Source of the DNA: Polaromonas sp.
GTDB lineage: Bacteria; Pseudomonadota; Gammaproteobacteria; Burkholderiales; Burkholderiaceae_C
Direction of reading: 5' to 3'
DNA length: 5,225 bases
NCBI GenBank assembly: GCA_013205645.1
Contig: JABMMH010000226.1
Coordinates: 1 to 5,225 of the forward strand
Made by a program: the position numbers and the translations under genes. Each line of letters begins with the position of its first letter. Positions within the stretch are counted from its first letter, which is position 1. Positions 1 to 5,225 of the stretch are shown here, piece after piece. The notes under the pieces were generated by a model. It was not told where the DNA came from. It searched no databases and was given only the letters and a program-made list of their open reading frames with translations.

Positions 1-183
1 GGCTGCGGACAAGCGTTGCGCCAGCGCACGCCCGATCACATCATTGGCACCGCCAGGCGCTTGCGGCACGACGATGGTGATGACTTTGGACGGGTAGGGG
101 TCTGCCGCGCGGGCCGATGTGTTCCAAAGAAAAGGCGTGGCCAGCGAGGCTGCGCCGGCGATGATGTGTCGTCTAGTTGTCAT
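1..183 (-). CDS. Bug-family tripartite tricarboxylate receptor, N-terminal part (truncated by window edge)
   Basis: The first 61 codons of a minus-strand gene that runs out of the window. Translation begins MTTRRHIIAGAASLATPF, a signal peptide with an arginine pair (T-R-R-H-I-I, loosely Tat-like) and a likely signal peptidase site at SARA/AD near residue 31. The mature start, DPYPSKVITIVVPQAPGGAN, is the typical beginning of Bug/TctC periplasmic binding proteins: a P-x-K-x-I/V strand followed by the V-P-x-A-P-G-G-x-N-D ligand loop. Such proteins capture organic acids or related small molecules in the periplasm for TTT-type carriers, and many are orphans without TctA/TctB. The ATG at 183 is supported by AGGAG at 196-192 with 8 nt spacing. 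The gene diverges from the enoyl-CoA hydratase gene. The ligand cannot be predicted from this fragment. Family assignment is firm. Confidence 0.88.
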   Translation of the reverse strand, partial: MTTRRHIIAGAASLATPFLWNTSARAADPYPSKVITIVVPQAPGGANDVIGRALAQRLSAA

Positions 184-317
184 TGCTGTGTCTCCTGCGT
201 CAGCTTGGGCTGAACTCGTGATCATTGAAAAACCGAGGTCACGATACCATCATTGCCCAAGCGCCAAAAGATCGATCGAATGTGGCGGCCCCTTCAAACC
301 ATCCGAGCACAAACCAC
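184..317. promoter_or_regulatory. Divergent intergenic region between Bug receptor and enoyl-CoA hydratase genes
   Basis: This 134-bp gap between two divergent genes must carry any promoters local to them. It contains a dyad TCGTGA (216-221) / TCACGA (239-244) with 17 nt between the arms, which could be an operator, and an 8-bp palindrome GATCGATC (270-277). A TTGAAA at 225-230 could be a -35 box for the rightward gene, but no good -10 lies at the right distance. No regulator gene is adjacent in the window. The dyad is short enough to be chance. Confidence 0.3.
192..213 (-). promoter_or_regulatory. RBS of the left Bug gene with a small hairpin just upstream
   Basis: Read on the minus strand, a perfect inverted repeat TCAGC-CCAA-GCTGA (213-200) ends 3 nt before the Shine-Dalgarno AGGAG (196-192), which stands 8 nt from the ATG. 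The RBS call is good. Any role for the 5-bp stem is conjecture. The complete Bug gene further right has a similar arrangement. Confidence 0.5.
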
Positions 318-1112
318 ATGCAACCCACCTACGAAACCATCAGCCTTGCGCGGCCTGCGCCGCATGTTTTACAAATTACCTTGGCGCGGCCTGAAGCCGC
401 CAACGCGCTCAACACCCAAATGGGCCGGGACCTGCTGGGAATTTGGAGCAGCCTGACTGAAGACGCAGCCGATGTGCGCTGCGTGGTGCTGACCGGGCAA
501 GGCGACAAGGTCTTCTGCGCCGGCGGCGACTTGAAGCAGCGCAACACCATGGACGCCGTGCAATGGCGACAGCAGCACGAGTTGTTTGAACGCATGTATT
601 GGGCGCTGGTGGACTTGCCCATCCCGGTCATCGCGGCAGTCAATGGACACGCTTATGGCGGCGGGCTGGAGATGGTTCTGTGCTGCGACTTCGCTTACGC
701 CAGCGAGACCGCGCGCTTCGCCTTACCTGAAGGCAAGCTAGGCATCATGCCGGGCGGTGGCGGCACTCAGAACCTGCCGCGCGCCATTGGCGAACGCAAA
801 GCCAAGGAGCTGATGATGACGGGCCGGCCGTTCAGTGCACAAGAAGCCTTGGACTGGGGCGTCATCAACCAACAGTGCCCAGGGCCGTTGGTGTTGGCGC
901 AAGCGCTGGAGACCGCCATCACCATTGCTCAAGGCGCCCCGCTGTCGATGCGGCAGATCAAAAAATCCGTGCGCTACGGCGGGCAGATGGAACTTCGCAC
1001 GGCTTACCGTTTTGAAGTCGAGGCCTACAACCATCTGGTCGACACCGATGACCGCCGGGAAGGTGTGGCGGCGTTCAACGAGAAACGCAAGCCGGTGTTC
1101 ACGGGACGCTGA
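318..1112 (+). CDS. Enoyl-CoA hydratase/isomerase (crotonase superfamily)
   Basis: Protein of 264 residues, the usual length for single-domain crotonases, which hydrate trans-2-enoyl-CoA or isomerise related CoA thioesters in the cytoplasm. The first oxyanion-hole segment is VFCAGGDL (residues 65-72) and the second is HAYGGGLEM (111-119). Glu118 (in GGGLEM) and Glu138 (in LPEGKLGIMPGGGGTQ) align with the two catalytic glutamates of rat mitochondrial hydratase (Glu144/Glu164), so true hydratase activity is plausible. The C-terminal helix ends with REGVAAFNEKRKPVF, typical of the family. The frame is open upstream to 225, but the ATG at 318 is preferred because the protein fold begins right after it and the extra 31 residues look non-homologous. 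The RBS there is weak (GAG near 305-307). Exact substrate unknown; beta-oxidation, branched-chain or terpenoid acyl-CoA catabolism are all possible. Confidence 0.93.
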   Translation: MQPTYETISLARPAPHVLQITLARPEAANALNTQMGRDLLGIWSSLTEDAADVRCVVLTGQGDKVFCAGGDLKQRNTMDAVQWRQQHELFERMYWALVDLPIPVIAAVNGHAYGGGLEMVLCCDFAYASETARFALPEGKLGIMPGGGGTQNLPRAIGERKAKELMMTGRPFSAQEALDWGVINQQCPGPLVLAQALETAITIAQGAPLSMRQIKKSVRYGGQMELRTAYRFEVEAYNHLVDTDDRREGVAAFNEKRKPVFTGR

Positions 1113-1257
1113 GATCACAAAAAGTGTTCGAAATACTTTTATCGACCTCAAAAAAATAAAATAATTGATAAGCAATTGACGCCTAAGGATTCATAATCTC
1201 TATCTGGATAAACACATGAACCTACGAGGCAAGCTAGCGTCTCCAAGGGAACCCCAC
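1113..1257 (+). promoter_or_regulatory. AT-rich leader and probable promoter region of the Sel1-repeat gene
   Basis: This 145-bp gap is markedly more AT-rich than the flanking genes, especially about 1119-1200. Candidate promoter pieces are TTGATA (1165-1170), TAAAAT (1157-1162) and CATAAT (1192-1197), but no pair has a standard 16-18 nt spacing, so no precise promoter is called. The Shine-Dalgarno AAGGGA (1245-1250) lies 7 nt before the ATG at 1258 and decides that start over the in-frame ATG at 1216. Confidence 0.4.
1120..1140. repeat. Imperfect palindrome after the hydratase gene
   Basis: AAAAGT (1120-1125) and ACTTTT (1135-1140) are perfect inverted arms around a near-symmetric TTCGAA core (1127-1132). 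It starts 7 nt after the hydratase stop codon. It could be a weak transcription terminator, since the right arm ends in TTTT, or an operator in the promoter region of the next gene. The stem is AT-rich and would be weak as RNA, so its function is uncertain. Confidence 0.35.
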
Positions 1258-2064
1258 ATGAAAAATGTATTTTTGAACGCACTGAGAACGCTGGCACAAA
1301 AGTCGGTCGGGTCGAAATACGGGGAGGCTAATGCGGGTCATGTTACTTTTATACAAAAAGACCGCACTGAGTTGCTTAAAAAATTCAAAAGTGCCGCAGC
1401 CAAAGGCGACGCAGCCGCACAGGTTGAGGTCGGGCACTCTTTCCATGAAGGTCTTGGAACCCAACGAAACCTCGCCGAGGCGATCAATTGGTATCGGCTT
1501 GCCGCCGTCCAGGGGAATGCAACGGCGCAGTTCACCTTGGGTTCTATCTACAACAACGGCGAGGGGGTCATGCAAGACTTTTCCGAGGCGGTGCATTGGT
1601 ACCAGCTCGCTTCCCTGCAAGGTCATGCGAGCGCCCAAAGCAATCTGGGCCTCATGTACGAAAAAGGCCAAGGGGTCTTACAAGACTACAACGAGGCACT
1701 GAACTGGTATCGGCGTGCAGCACTTCAAGGCCAAGGCATCGCGCAGTTCAACTTGGGCCTGATGCACGAAAAAGGCAAAGGCGTGACCCAAGACTACGCA
1801 GAAGCTTTGAAGTGGTACCGACTTGCCGCATTGCAGGGGCAAGGCGGAGCGCAGGGTAACCTAGGCGTCATGTATGCCAAAGCTGAAGGCGTCAGCGTCG
1901 ACTACAAAAGCGCCCACATGTGGTTCAACATTGCTGCGGCCGCCGGCAACAGCGTAGCCATCAAGAATCGTGATGCGATGAGCCAACACATGAGCGTGCA
2001 ACAAATCAGCGATGCGCAAAAGATGGCGCGAGACTGGCAAGCGGGTCGACTATTGCCGGCCTGA
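1258..2064 (+). CDS. Sel1-repeat (TPR-like) protein, five tandem repeats
   Basis: Protein of 268 residues built mainly of Sel1-like repeats, helix-turn-helix units related to TPRs that form a scaffold for protein-protein contacts. Five contiguous 36-residue repeats run from about residue 53 to 232, in phase at Gln55, 91, 127, 163 and 199. Each follows the plan A-Q-x-x-L-G-x-x-Y-x-x-G-x-G-V-x-x-D-x-x-E-A-x-x-W-Y-x-x-A-A-x-Q-G. The fifth is divergent (AKAEGV in place of the G-x-G-V turn, WF in place of WY) and acts as a cap. The tail, about 233-268, with MSVQQISDAQKMARDW, resembles the C-terminal helix often seen after bacterial Sel1 arrays. The N-terminus MKNVFLNALRTLAQK is amphipathic and lacks a clear hydrophobic core or cleavage site, so a cytoplasmic location is inferred. 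The in-frame ATG at 1216 would add 14 residues but has poorer RBS spacing. Partner and process unknown. Confidence 0.88.
   Translation: MKNVFLNALRTLAQKSVGSKYGEANAGHVTFIQKDRTELLKKFKSAAAKGDAAAQVEVGHSFHEGLGTQRNLAEAINWYRLAAVQGNATAQFTLGSIYNNGEGVMQDFSEAVHWYQLASLQGHASAQSNLGLMYEKGQGVLQDYNEALNWYRRAALQGQGIAQFNLGLMHEKGKGVTQDYAEALKWYRLAALQGQGGAQGNLGVMYAKAEGVSVDYKSAHMWFNIAAAAGNSVAIKNRDAMSQHMSVQQISDAQKMARDWQAGRLLPA
1414..1953 (+). repeat. Sel1 repeat array, five 108-bp coding repeats
   Basis: Five in-phase 108-bp units encode 36 residues each. Units 3 (1630-1737) and 4 (1738-1845) are the most alike, with 28 of 36 residues the same by direct comparison, including a shared NLGLM and AALQGQG. Their codons differ at many synonymous sites, which argues against a very recent duplication. 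Confidence 0.85.
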
Positions 2065-2069
2065 GAGGC

Positions 2070-2459
2070 TCACCCAGGACGCCCAGGTCGCCCAAAAGCA
2101 AAGTCACGCAAGACGTGGTGATGCATCCATTCGGACACCGGCTGCCAACGCGCGACAGACCTGAAGGACCATTCAGTCAACACCGCCAATGTGGTGTCTC
2201 CTGACCCAAGCCCTGGCCGGAGGCTGTTTTTATAGCCCGGCGAATCCAAAAAAGCGCTGTCATAGGACAGCGACAAACCGACCAAAAGAACAAGAACGCC
2301 CATCGACAGCATCCGCCTAACCAGCACGAAGGCTGATTTTTTAATCTCGGGCGTCGCACTGTTCACCCAATAGTCGGTCATCCATTTCTGCAGGTTCCGC
2401 ATCAGAACGATGCCAAGGGGCAAACTCAAAATCAAACGCGATTTAGAAAGAGAGAGCAT
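2070..2459 (-). CDS. Hypothetical small membrane protein
   Basis: An open frame of 129 residues that I do not recognise. Two hydrophobic stretches are visible: residues about 8-20 (RLILSLPLGIVLM) and about 51-66 (LSMGVLVLLVGLSLSY). Between them is a short segment with a WMTDYW motif and basic residues (KK, RR). After the second is a roughly 60-residue hydrophilic part ending in FGRPGRPG. An inner-membrane protein with one or two passes is inferred. The ATG at 2459 has no convincing Shine-Dalgarno; internal ATGs at 2402 (codon 20) and 2381 (codon 27) are alternatives. It follows the MFS gene by 48 bp on the same strand, so it may be the last gene of that transcript. It converges on the Sel1 gene, with 5 bp between the stops. 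Support for it being real is the intact frame and membrane-protein-like composition; it could still be a chance ORF. Confidence 0.5.
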   Translation of the reverse strand: MLSLSKSRLILSLPLGIVLMRNLQKWMTDYWVNSATPEIKKSAFVLVRRMLSMGVLVLLVGLSLSYDSAFLDSPGYKNSLRPGLGSGDTTLAVLTEWSFRSVARWQPVSEWMHHHVLRDFAFGRPGRPG

Positions 2460-2507
2460 GGTCCGAACAAACGATTGAAGATCGACAGTCGGTCAGTATC
2501 CGTCAAA

Positions 2508-3722
2508 TTAAGTGGCCGCGTCTGCCGCCCGTCGCTGGTTCAGCAACAACACCAAGCCACACAGGGCCGAGGCCACCATCAAGGCCAAAAACCCAGCACG
2601 GTAAGTGCCAAAAAAACTCGACAAAGCACCAAACAACGGTGCCCCTAAGACCACACCCAAATAGGTGAAGGCCAAGGTACCGCCAGTCGCCATGCTGGCT
2701 TTTCCTTTGGGGGCCTGACGCGCCACCTCCGCCAAGTAAACACCGTTCCAACCAATGGCAGATGCACCAAAAATGCTCAAAATAACCCAGACCCACACTT
2801 GCGGCGTGGACGCCGTCAAGAAAGCGGTGGCCAAGGCACTGAGGGCTATCAGGCCTCCCAACAGCGCCAGCGTTAGCCTTGCGCCCAACCAGCGGTCAGC
2901 GACATAGCCCCAAGCCACTCGCCCAACCACACCGCCGGCTTGTGTGAAGGACAAAGCAACGCCTGCACCGACCAAGCCATAAGACAAATCATCGTACAAA
3001 TAAGTCACCAGATAGGTGCTGAGCGACAGCTGCACCATCGAGAAAACAAAGGAACAACCCGCCATGGTGGCCAACGCCCGGTGCGCCAGTACCAACCGAA
3101 TCGGTTGTGCAAAGCTGGCCAACTTGAAGGTGACGGGCTGACCGACTTTTCGATCCGCATCCAGCGGCGCCCGCAAGGGCTGCGACAGCACTGAACACAA
3201 GACGCAAGCAGCGGCCACCACCACCAAACTGGCATGCCAGTTCATGCTGAGCAACAACAAGGGGACGATGGCACCGGCCATCATGCCGCCCAAGGGAACG
3301 CCGGTTTGTTTGATCGAGAAAACAAGCGCCATCTGGTGCGGCGCAGTCGTACGCGCCAGCAAATGCGAACTCGCCGGTGTGATTGGGCCGTAACCCCAAC
3401 CGATCAGTACAGCGCCCATGAAGACCGCTGGCAACCAGGGCACCGCGCACAACAGCAAGCCAAATGCACAAAGCAACAAGCTGAATTGACTGACGCGGAT
3501 AGCCCCAAAGCGTGCGACAACGGCACCCGCCAGCAAAGTCGACATCAAGGCACCGCCATAGCTGATGGCGATGTACAAGCCGACCAAGGCCGGAGAAACT
3601 GCCAAGTCCTTGGCCGCCACCGGCGCCATCACTGGCAATGTCAGCAGAGCCATGGAGGCCATGGCTTGGATCAACAAAGTGATGAAAAGCGGTCCCCAAC
3701 TGCCCATCAAGACGCGCCCCAC
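2508..3722 (-). CDS. MFS transporter (12 transmembrane segments)
   Basis: A 404-residue major facilitator superfamily permease of normal length. Twelve hydrophobic segments can be counted, six before and six after a cytoplasmic loop at about residues 183-215. TM4-TM5 carries GWGYGPITPASSHLLAR (108-124) and FSIKQTGVPLGG (135-146), a signature of a group of proton-coupled organic anion/small-molecule permeases common in Burkholderiales. The TM2-TM3 motif A is degenerate (AGAVVARFGAIRV, 65-77), while its C-terminal copy keeps D-R in GYVADRWLGAR (272-282). The substrate is unknown. The GTG at 3722 has AGGCGG 6 nt upstream (3734-3729). The ATG at 3707, five codons in, with GTGGGG upstream, is a real alternative. 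It lies 64 bp downstream of the Bug receptor gene on the same strand, suggesting co-transcription. It is not a TctA/TctB-type membrane component, so its pairing with the receptor may be regulatory rather than physical. Confidence 0.93.
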   Translation of the reverse strand: MGRVLMGSWGPLFITLLIQAMASMALLTLPVMAPVAAKDLAVSPALVGLYIAISYGGALMSTLLAGAVVARFGAIRVSQFSLLLCAFGLLLCAVPWLPAVFMGAVLIGWGYGPITPASSHLLARTTAPHQMALVFSIKQTGVPLGGMMAGAIVPLLLLSMNWHASLVVVAAACVLCSVLSQPLRAPLDADRKVGQPVTFKLASFAQPIRLVLAHRALATMAGCSFVFSMVQLSLSTYLVTYLYDDLSYGLVGAGVALSFTQAGGVVGRVAWGYVADRWLGARLTLALLGGLIALSALATAFLTASTPQVWVWVILSIFGASAIGWNGVYLAEVARQAPKGKASMATGGTLAFTYLGVVLGAPLFGALSSFFGTYRAGFLALMVASALCGLVLLLNQRRAADAAT

Positions 3723-3728
3723 TCGCGA

Positions 3729-3742
3729 CCGCCTAAAGCGGG
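3729..3742 (-). promoter_or_regulatory. Possible hairpin overlapping the MFS ribosome-binding site
   Basis: On the minus-strand transcript, CCGC (3741-3738) can pair with GCGG (3732-3729) across a five-base loop UUUAG. The 3' arm is part of the Shine-Dalgarno AGGCGG (3734-3729) of the GTG start at 3722. If the hairpin forms it would hide that RBS and favour the ATG at 3707 or limit translation. Four base pairs is short; this is a suggestion only. Confidence 0.25.
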
Positions 3743-3786
3743 CTGACTAGCGTGTAAAAAGGCTGATGCAAACCCTGCGGCCCGCC

Positions 3787-4797
3787 TCACTGCGGTTCGA
3801 TCTTGGCATCCTTGATGGCCTTGGCCCACTTGGCCGTTTCAGCCTTGGAACGCTGCGCCAGCGCCTCAGGCGTGCCAGGATCAGTCTCAAAACCGAGGGC
3901 TGCAAAACGCTCCAGAATGTCTTTGTTGCCGGCCGCAACATTGATGGCTTTGTTCAACTTCAAGACGATGTCGCTGGGCGTGCCGGCTGGGGCGAACACT
4001 GCAAAATAGGCAATCAGCTCGTAGTCCTTCAAACCCAGCGCTTCATTCACCGTCGGCAGTTCAGGAATCGCCTTGGAGCGAGTGGTTGACGTCACGGCCA
4101 AGCCACGAACCTTGCCGGCTTTGACTTGCGGCAGCATGACGGCGAAGTCGGCCGTGAACAAGTTCACTTGACCGCCGATCAGGTCGGTCATGGCCGCCGG
4201 ACCGCTCTTGTACGGGATGTTGGTCATCTTGATGTTGGTCATGCTGGACAGCACTTCCGTGGACACCAACTGCGATGTGCTGGCACTGGCAAACGTTACA
4301 TACGTTGGCTTGGCTTTGGCCAAGGCAACCACCTCTTTCAGTGTTTTGGCCGGCACTTCGTTGTTGATCGCCACGATCAGCGGAACAGAACCCAAGTAGG
4401 CCACTGGCGCAAAAGCTGTGTCTTGGTCGTAGGGCAACTTTTTCATCAAGCTTTTAAGGGCCGCGTTGGTGCTGTTGGTACCGACCAAAATGGTGTAACC
4501 ATCTGGTGCCGCCTTGGCGACAAAGTCAGCACCCAACATGCCGTTGACGCCGGCCTTGTTCTCCACGATCACGGGTTGGTCGAGGATTTCAGAAATTTTG
4601 GCGGCAAAGGCGCGGGCGATTTGGTCGGTGGCGCTGCCAGCGGCAAACGGCACGACAGCCTTGATCGGCCGGTTCGGGAAATTTTGAGCGGTTTGAGCAC
4701 TGACCGTGGCAGCGTGGACGCTGAATGCCGCAATGCAGCCAGTGAGCAGCCATCGGGCCGCGGAAAACTGTTTAGCAGGGCGCAGGAATGAGTTCAT
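3787..4797 (-). CDS. Bug-family tripartite tricarboxylate transporter substrate-binding protein
   Basis: Complete 336-residue periplasmic receptor of the Bug/TctC family, the standard length. Residues 1 to about 34 form a signal peptide with a basic start (RPAKQ, R15), a hydrophobic core WLLTGCIAAF and likely cleavage at VHA/AT or VSA/QT. The mature protein starts NFPNRPIKAVVPFAAGS (39-55). The ligand loop reads P-F-A-A-G-S-A-T-D (50-58), where the left-hand Bug gene has P-G-G-A-N-D, so the two probably bind different ligands. Family landmarks follow: ENKAGVNGMLGADFVAKAAP (79-98) with DGYT, YKSGPAAMTDLIGGQV (196-211) and the C-terminal DPGTPEALAQRSKAETAKWA (306-325). Such receptors bind carboxylates and related solutes. 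The ATG at 4797 has GGAG (4809-4806) 8 nt upstream. It follows the AtuA-related gene by 31 bp and precedes the MFS gene. No TctA/TctB genes are in the window. Confidence 0.95.
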   Translation of the reverse strand: MNSFLRPAKQFSAARWLLTGCIAAFSVHAATVSAQTAQNFPNRPIKAVVPFAAGSATDQIARAFAAKISEILDQPVIVENKAGVNGMLGADFVAKAAPDGYTILVGTNSTNAALKSLMKKLPYDQDTAFAPVAYLGSVPLIVAINNEVPAKTLKEVVALAKAKPTYVTFASASTSQLVSTEVLSSMTNIKMTNIPYKSGPAAMTDLIGGQVNLFTADFAVMLPQVKAGKVRGLAVTSTTRSKAIPELPTVNEALGLKDYELIAYFAVFAPAGTPSDIVLKLNKAINVAAGNKDILERFAALGFETDPGTPEALAQRSKAETAKWAKAIKDAKIEPQ

Positions 4798-4811
4798 TTG
4801 GGTGTCTCCGA

Positions 4812-4827
4812 AATTAATCAGTTAATT
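4812..4827. repeat. Perfect inverted repeat upstream of the complete Bug gene's RBS
   Basis: AATTAA-TCAG-TTAATT, two perfect 6-nt arms around a 4-nt centre, fills the gap between the stop of the AtuA-related gene (ends 4829) and the Shine-Dalgarno GGAG (4809-4806) of the Bug gene. All arm pairs are A:T, so an RNA hairpin would be weak. A DNA operator or simple chance are alternatives. Confidence 0.45.
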
Positions 4828-4828
4828 A

Positions 4829-5152
4829 TTACGCATGAAGCAAGTCGTCGGTGGATAAAACCATGGCCAGCAGCCCCGAGGCTAAACATTTGCCATGCGC
4901 GTCCAGCGCCAGTGAGCGGGTGACGCCGCCAGCCAAAGAGCCATGCAGCACAAAATTGAGCGCACCCAAATGCGGCAAACAATAGCGATCCACGGGACCC
5001 TGAACAATGCCTTCGTAGTGCGCCTTGACACGCTCAGGGGTCAATAATTTCTCAAGCAGTGGGTAATGTTTGGAGTCATAAGCAATCACCGACAGCGTGC
5101 TGCGGTTGCCTTTGTCACCGGTGCGGGCGTGGGCGATGTCTCTGAGCAGCAT
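4829..5152 (-). CDS. AtuA-related small protein (AtuA-like ferredoxin-fold domain)
   Basis: A 107-residue protein resembling the short partner found directly after AtuA/DUF1446 proteins, or fused to their C-terminus. Visible landmarks are IAHARTGDKGNRSTLSVIAY (residues 6-25), TPERVKAHYEG (38-48), VDRYCLPHLGALNFVLHG (54-71) and GGVTRSLALDAHGKCLASGL (75-94), spanning the whole protein, so it is full length. AtuA itself belongs to the acyclic terpene utilisation cluster of Pseudomonas, but homologues are widespread in acyl-CoA and organic-acid gene clusters and their biochemical role is not settled. There is no signal peptide; it is cytoplasmic. The ATG at 5152 is supported by GGAG (5163-5160) at 7 nt spacing. 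The stop codon of the preceding gene lies 1 nt upstream of this start, indicating translational coupling. The family call rests on remembered motifs rather than a search. Confidence 0.82.
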   Translation of the reverse strand: MLLRDIAHARTGDKGNRSTLSVIAYDSKHYPLLEKLLTPERVKAHYEGIVQGPVDRYCLPHLGALNFVLHGSLAGGVTRSLALDAHGKCLASGLLAMVLSTDDLLHA

Positions 5153-5153
5153 G

Positions 5154-5225
5154 TCAATTCTCCAAAATCAAAACAGACGGGCTGACCCAATCTCGCGGAA
5201 TCAAGACCGACGCAGCGGCAATGAC
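5154..5225 (-). CDS. C-terminal end of an upstream gene, probably AtuA-like (DUF1446) protein (truncated by window edge)
   Basis: In the minus-strand frame ending with TGA at 5156-5154, the last 23 codons read to the window edge, giving a tail that ends IPRDWVSPSVLILEN. The frame is open throughout and the tail has protein-like composition, and a good RBS for the next gene sits within its last codons. The stop is 1 nt before the start of the AtuA-related gene, the tight spacing expected of a coupled pair. Because that small protein normally follows a roughly 450-residue AtuA-like/DUF1446 protein, this fragment is probably its C-terminus. That identity is inferred from position, as 23 residues are too few to show a domain. 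Confidence 0.6.
   Translation of the reverse strand, partial: VIAAASVLIPRDWVSPSVLILEN

Noticed and set aside
225..317. N-terminal extension of the hydratase to the ATG at 225
   Set aside because: The extra 31 residues do not resemble crotonases, and the fold starts directly after the ATG at 318; the extension would also use up most of the divergent promoter region.
738..1175. 145-residue minus-strand open frame
   Set aside because: Antisense to the hydratase gene and its downstream gap; no domain and no good RBS seen.
1216..1257. Earlier in-frame start for the Sel1 protein at 1216
   Set aside because: Only GGATAA lies upstream, 4 nt from the ATG; the ATG at 1258 has AAGGGA at 7 nt and gives a more natural N-terminus.
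2059..2069. GCCT-GAG-AGGC hairpin at the convergent gene ends
   Set aside because: Four base pairs with a 3-nt loop and no T-run on either strand; not a credible terminator.
2989..3699. 236-residue minus-strand open frame
   Set aside because: Lies in another frame inside the MFS gene, whose own frame gives twelve membrane segments and family motifs.
3234..3746. 170-residue plus-strand open frame
   Set aside because: Antisense to the MFS gene, extremely rich in Gln, His and Arg, as expected from reading codons for hydrophobic residues backwards.
3750..3786. Possible terminator (T5 run on the minus strand) between the Bug and MFS genes
   Set aside because: The T run at 3760-3756 is preceded only by 3-bp stems, too weak for a Rho-independent terminator.
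4126..4791. 221-residue plus-strand open frame
   Set aside because: It is the antisense of the well-supported Bug receptor, with histidine/glycine/glutamine-rich composition typical of a shadow frame and no recognisable domain.

Overview
The window looks like a piece of a betaproteobacterial chromosome, most likely Burkholderiales and probably Comamonadaceae-like. This is inferred from moderately GC-rich coding sequence, two Bug-family (tripartite tricarboxylate transporter-type) periplasmic receptors that have no membrane subunits beside them, and a setting of CoA-ester and organic-acid catabolism. No mobile element, CRISPR array, rRNA or tRNA is visible.

Layout. At the left edge, on the minus strand, lies the N-terminal part of a Bug-family receptor (1-183, continuing out of the window). 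It diverges from a complete enoyl-CoA hydratase/isomerase gene (318-1112, plus). An AT-rich gap leads to a plus-strand Sel1-repeat protein with five back-to-back 36-residue repeats (1258-2064). Everything to the right is on the minus strand. Read in the direction of transcription it is: the last 23 codons of an upstream gene (5225-5154, probably the large AtuA-like/DUF1446 partner), an AtuA-related small protein (5152-4829), a complete Bug-family receptor (4797-3787), a 12-TM MFS transporter (3722-2508) and an unrecognised 129-residue putative membrane protein (2459-2070). The last of these converges on the Sel1 gene with only 5 bp between their stop codons.

How it fits together. The minus-strand genes are spaced by 1, 31, 64 and 48 bp. 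They are probably one transcript carrying an AtuA-like two-gene metabolic unit, a solute receptor and a permease, which suggests uptake and processing of a carboxylate or CoA-linked substrate. The hydratase, read from the other strand, has both catalytic glutamates and could serve the same kind of pathway. The substrate cannot be named from the sequence. The Sel1 gene and the 129-residue gene look unrelated to this metabolism.

Most of the window is ordinary. The points most worth a second look are the matching leaders of the two Bug genes (a small inverted repeat just upstream of an identical GGAGACAC), the possible hairpin over the MFS ribosome-binding site, and the unrecognised 129-residue ORF. 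I found no convincing evidence for a wholly new system.
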